This document shows positions 61,131 through 64,000 of a DNA stretch of 64,000 bases, piece after piece (the first letter of the stretch is position 1; each line of letters opens with the position of its first letter). A model generated the notes under the pieces. The model ran no database searches. It saw nothing but the letters and a program-made list of their open reading frames with translations, and was not told where the DNA came from. A program made the position numbers and the translations under genes. Source of the DNA: Azospirillum sp. B510 (lineage in GTDB: Bacteria > Pseudomonadota > Alphaproteobacteria > Azospirillales > Azospirillaceae); the NCBI RefSeq assembly GCF_000010725.1, contig NC_013854.1:2509001-2573000 (forward strand), written 5' to 3'.

Positions 61131-61172
61131 AAAGCCCGGCGGCGACATTTGGTCGCGGCCGGGCTTTTTCTT
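61131..61172 (+). terminator. Rho-independent terminator of the SPOR-domain gene
   Basis: AAAGCCCGGC (61131-61140) pairs with GCCGGGCTTT (61158-61167), and inside it GCGAC pairs with GTCGC. TTC and TTTC follow. It lies 66 bases after the gene. Confidence 0.85.
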
Positions 61173-61344
61173 TCGGCCCATACCCCCATTCTTTGGTCGG
61201 GGGAGCCGGGAGTGCCGCTTGATCCCCGCTTCTCTTTGCTCGTAGCATGGACATTCCAGGGCACGGACGCATCGGCAGACGCATTGCCCAGGCCACGAAT
61301 TTGGGAAGCCGGCACCAGACCGGCGCACCGGAGGACGCCCCGCC

Positions 61345-61749
61345 ATGAAGCCGACCATCCTGGTTGTCGACGACGAGCCCAGCATCGTCCTGTCGCTTCA
61401 GGTCCTCATGCAGCGCGCCGGCTTCGACGTGCGCATCGCCCGCGACGGGGACGAGGCGCTGCGCTCGGTGGAGACATTCACGCCCGACCTGATCCTGCTG
61501 GACGCGATGATGCCGAAGCGCGACGGCTTCGACGTCTGCCAGACGCTGCGGACCAACCCGGCCTGGAAGACGCTGCCGATCATCATGCTGACGGCCCGCA
61601 GCCGCGACGTCGAACGGCAGAAGGGGCTGGCGCTGGGGGCCACCGACTACATCACCAAGCCCTTCTCGACCCGCGACCTGCTGGCGACCGTCCGCCGCCA
61701 TCTGGGCCTGACGGCTGCGGCCGGCATCGCCGAGCCGGCCGCGTCATGA
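61345..61749 (+). CDS. CheY-like single-domain response regulator
   Basis: This 134-residue protein is a lone receiver domain: acidic pair in LVVDDEPSIVLSLQVLMQR, the phospho-acceptor Asp in FTPDLILLDAMMPKRDGFD (about residue 52), Thr in IIMLTARSRD and Lys in TDYITKPFSTRDLLATVRRH. It has no output domain. Its stop overlaps the start of the PAS-exonuclease gene (ATGA), so the two should work together. Confidence 0.93.
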   Translation: MKPTILVVDDEPSIVLSLQVLMQRAGFDVRIARDGDEALRSVETFTPDLILLDAMMPKRDGFDVCQTLRTNPAWKTLPIIMLTARSRDVERQKGLALGATDYITKPFSTRDLLATVRRHLGLTAAAGIAEPAAS

Positions 61750-63977
61750 GCGTTCCCGCCCCAGGCGCCCTCCCTCGGCCCCTCTCCCGGTCCCAGCCCC
61801 GGCGCATCATCCCCCTCGCCTTCCGCGCCGCCGGAGCCGGTCTGGTGGCTCTGGCGGTCGGGCTGGCGGTGGCGGTGCGCGGGTCGGACGCCTCGGATCC
61901 GCTGCTGACTTATGCCGTGCTGATGACCACGGCCTGCGCCGCCGCGGTGTGGGGGCTGTGGCTGGCGGTCGACCGTTACCTGCTGCGCGCCGCCGAAACG
62001 CTCAGCCGCGAGGCCGGGCTGATCGCCCATGGCAATGCCGAGGGCGCCGTCGGCGGCCGGGTGCCGCTGTCGCGCTATGGCGACCTTCAGCCGATCGCGC
62101 GGGCGGTGAACGAACTGTCGGACAAGCTGGCCCAGGTCCGCCGCGACATCGCCCGCACCGTCGCCGAGTCCACCGCCAGGGCGGAGGAGCAGAAGACCCG
62201 GCTCGCCGCCGTGCTGCGCGACCTGCATGAGGGCGTTCTGGTCTGCAACACCCGGCATCAGATCCTTCTCTACAACCAGACCGCCCTCGACATCCTGCAT
62301 CTGACCGGCGAGCTGGGGCTCGGCCGCTCGCTTCTGCATTTCGTGGTGGCGGAGCCGGTGGCCCACACGCTGGAACGGCTTTCCCTGCGCGTCCGCGAGG
62401 GACGGCACCTCAACCATGAACACGGCACCACCGCCCAGTTCGTCGGCGCCACCACCGACGGCCGCATCCTGCTGGAAGGCCGGATGAGCGCCATCCTCCA
62501 GGATCCCGACCCGGCGTCGGACGAGCCGCCGACCATCACCGGATATGTGCTGACCCTGTCCGACGCCACCAGCGAACTGGCGGCGCTCGGCCAGCGCGAC
62601 GCCCTGCTGCGCGAGGCGACGGAGGGATTCCGCGCGCCCATCGCCAATTTGCGGGCGGCGGTGGAAACGCTGTATGACGCCCCCGACCTCGGCCCCGCCG
62701 ACCGCGCCGCCTTCGAATATGCCATGATGGAATCCTGCGACAGCCTGTCGCGGCGGCTTGAGCGGGTGACCGCCGCCTACCGCGATGTCGTCACCGGCAG
62801 CTGGCCGATGAGCGACATCCATTCGAGCAACCTCATCACCCTGGTCGCCCATCGCGTCGGGGCGATGTCCACCGCCACGGTGACGCTGACCGGCCTGCCG
62901 CACTGGCTGCATGGCGACAGCCACAGCCTGGTCCTGCTGTTCGCCTTTCTGGTCGGGCGGGTGCAAAGGCTGACCGGCGCCACCGTCTTCGATCTGGCCG
63001 CCGCCGGCCCGCAGGACGGCGACCGCTGGGTTTATCTCGACCTCGTCTGGACCGGCCCGCCGGTGTCCAGCGCCACGCTGGACGGCTGGCTGGACCAGGC
63101 TCTGCCCGACGGGTTGGGCGGTCTCAGCGCCGGCGACGTGCTGCAACATCACCGCAGCACGGCCTGGAGCGAAGCGCTGCCCACGGATCAGCATCAGGCT
63201 CAGTCAGAAGGGGATCAGCCGCAAGGCGCCGGCCGCGCCCGGCTGCGCGTGCCGTTGCCGCCGGCCCAGTCGCCACGCACCGCCCAGCCCCGCGCCCGGA
63301 CCGGAGCCCGGCCGGAATTCTTCGATTTCGGACTGCTGCACCAACCGCTGGCGACCAGCGGGCTGGGCGGAACGCCGTTGGACCGGCTGCATTACGTGGT
63401 GTTCGATACGGAAACCACCGGCCTCTCGCCCAGCGCCGGCGACGAGATCGTCCAGATCGCCGCGGTCCGCATCGTCGGCGGACGCATCCTGACCGGCGAG
63501 ACCTTCAACATGCTGGTCGATCCCAAACGGCCGATCCCGCCGGAGTCGATCCCCTTCCACGGCATCACCGACGCCATGGTCGCGGGCAAGCCGACCATCG
63601 ACACCGTGCTGCCCCAGTTCCGCAGCTTCGTCTCCGGCGCGGTGCTGGTGGCGCATAACGCCGCCTTCGACCTGAAATTCCTGAAGATGAAGGAACGGGC
63701 GGCGGGAGTGACCTTCGACTGCCCGGTGCTCGACACCATGCTGCTGTCGCGCATGCTGCTGGGCAATGACGGCGACCACACGCTGGACGGCATCGCCCAG
63801 CGGCTGGGCATCGCGGTGGTCGACCGCCACACCGCGCTGGGCGACAGTCTGGTCACCGCCGCCGTGTTCCTGAGGATGATCGAGATGCTGCGCGACCAGG
63901 GCGTCAGAACGTTGGACGACGCCATCCGCGGCGCCAACATCCTGGTCGAACTCGCCGCTAGGGAACGCGCCTTTTGA
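61746..63977 (+). CDS. Membrane HAMP-PAS protein fused to a DnaQ-type 3'-5' exonuclease
   Basis: The product has 743 residues. The N-terminal half has two membrane helices (AAGAGLVALAVGLAVAVRGS and LTYAVLMTTACAAAVWGLWL), a HAMP-like linker (AETLSREAGLIAHGNAEGAV), a PAS domain (about 160 to 275, HEGVLVCNTRHQILLYNQTA) and a degenerate kinase-like helix pair (LREATEGFRAPIANLRAAVE), with no H-box His. From about residue 540 the C-terminal 200 residues are a DEDD exonuclease: VVFDTETTGLSPSAGDEIVQ (Exo I), LVAHNAAFDLKFLKMK (Exo II) and the last motif HTALGDSLVTAAVFLRM (Exo III). It is coupled to a receiver gene. The substrate may be a nucleotide or nucleic acid at the inner face of the membrane. 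The exonuclease half may also be a regulatory module. Confidence 0.85.
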   Translation: MSVPAPGALPRPLSRSQPRRIIPLAFRAAGAGLVALAVGLAVAVRGSDASDPLLTYAVLMTTACAAAVWGLWLAVDRYLLRAAETLSREAGLIAHGNAEGAVGGRVPLSRYGDLQPIARAVNELSDKLAQVRRDIARTVAESTARAEEQKTRLAAVLRDLHEGVLVCNTRHQILLYNQTALDILHLTGELGLGRSLLHFVVAEPVAHTLERLSLRVREGRHLNHEHGTTAQFVGATTDGRILLEGRMSAILQDPDPASDEPPTITGYVLTLSDATSELAALGQRDALLREATEGFRAPIANLRAAVETLYDAPDLGPADRAAFEYAMMESCDSLSRRLERVTAAYRDVVTGSWPMSDIHSSNLITLVAHRVGAMSTATVTLTGLPHWLHGDSHSLVLLFAFLVGRVQRLTGATVFDLAAAGPQDGDRWVYLDLVWTGPPVSSATLDGWLDQALPDGLGGLSAGDVLQHHRSTAWSEALPTDQHQAQSEGDQPQGAGRARLRVPLPPAQSPRTAQPRARTGARPEFFDFGLLHQPLATSGLGGTPLDRLHYVVFDTETTGLSPSAGDEIVQIAAVRIVGGRILTGETFNMLVDPKRPIPPESIPFHGITDAMVAGKPTIDTVLPQFRSFVSGAVLVAHNAAFDLKFLKMKERAAGVTFDCPVLDTMLLSRMLLGNDGDHTLDGIAQRLGIAVVDRHTALGDSLVTAAVFLRMIEMLRDQGVRTLDDAIRGANILVELAARERAF

Positions 63978-64000
63978 GCGCCCCCCGGCATGGTCCGGGA

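Overview
The window is GC-rich DNA from an alphaproteobacterial diazotroph, most likely Azospirillum or a close relative in the Rhodospirillales. This rests on the gene families: NifA with the oxygen-responsive cysteine spacing C-X11-C-X19-C-X4-C, a NifB carrying a C-terminal NifX-like domain, and a nifB operon with fdxN, an LRV-type FeS protein, two nifZ-like genes, a nifS-like gene and nifT. Species cannot be fixed from the sequence alone.

Region 1 (1 to about 14.2 kb) is one end of an integrated lambda-like tailed prophage; the other end lies before the window. From the left edge the minus strand carries a partial neck protein, a DUF2190 decoration protein, a gpW-like joining protein, a fused prohead protease and major capsid protein, the portal, and the large and small terminase subunits. 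Then come a small gene of unknown function beside an array of CGTTACGTAACG palindromes, one plus-strand gene that may be lysogenic cargo, an IS5-like element with a broken transposase, a primase-helicase, an AlpA-like regulator and a tyrosine integrase. Three 11-bp-spaced TTGACGCA repeats beside the integrase are probable arm sites of the attachment region.

Region 2 (14.2 to 20.3 kb) is a surface-polysaccharide cluster: a WecA/MraY-type initiating transferase, two GT2 glycosyltransferases, an NAD-dependent epimerase and a membrane CapD/WbpM-type sugar dehydratase. Region 3 (20.4 to 39.4 kb) is core housekeeping: two identical tRNA-Thr(GGT) genes, aroC, rnr, a signal-peptide-bearing S41 protease, rpmG, a membrane PAS protein, a LrgA/LrgB pair, leuA behind a leucine-rich leader peptide, hldD, lgt, a MidA-like methyltransferase, pgeF, prs and a divergent pair of HTH regulators. 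Region 4 (39.4 to 46.6 kb) holds an AhpD-like protein, a TorD-like chaperone, a hybrid histidine kinase, small unknown proteins, and an HlyD plus ABC-ATPase pair without a visible permease.

Region 5 (47.0 to 57.9 kb) is the nitrogen-fixation block. nifA is followed by an adenylate cyclase-FHA gene. Two NifA sites (TGT-N10-ACA) and a sigma-54 promoter then precede an eleven-gene co-directional run: nifB, fdxN, a TPR-like gene, an LRV FeS protein, two nifZ-like genes, nifS, nifT, a small unknown gene, a DegT-family homologue and a SIR2-like gene. The DegT homologue lacks the PLP-binding lysine, and the SIR2-like protein appears to lack its catalytic Asn and His. This pair of apparently non-canonical enzymes inside a nif operon is the strongest candidate for an undescribed function.

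Region 6 (57.9 to 64 kb) holds a DUF4337 membrane protein, a YciB/IspZ protein, a lone tatA, a SPOR-domain protein, a CheY-like receiver and a membrane HAMP-PAS protein fused to a DnaQ-type exonuclease.
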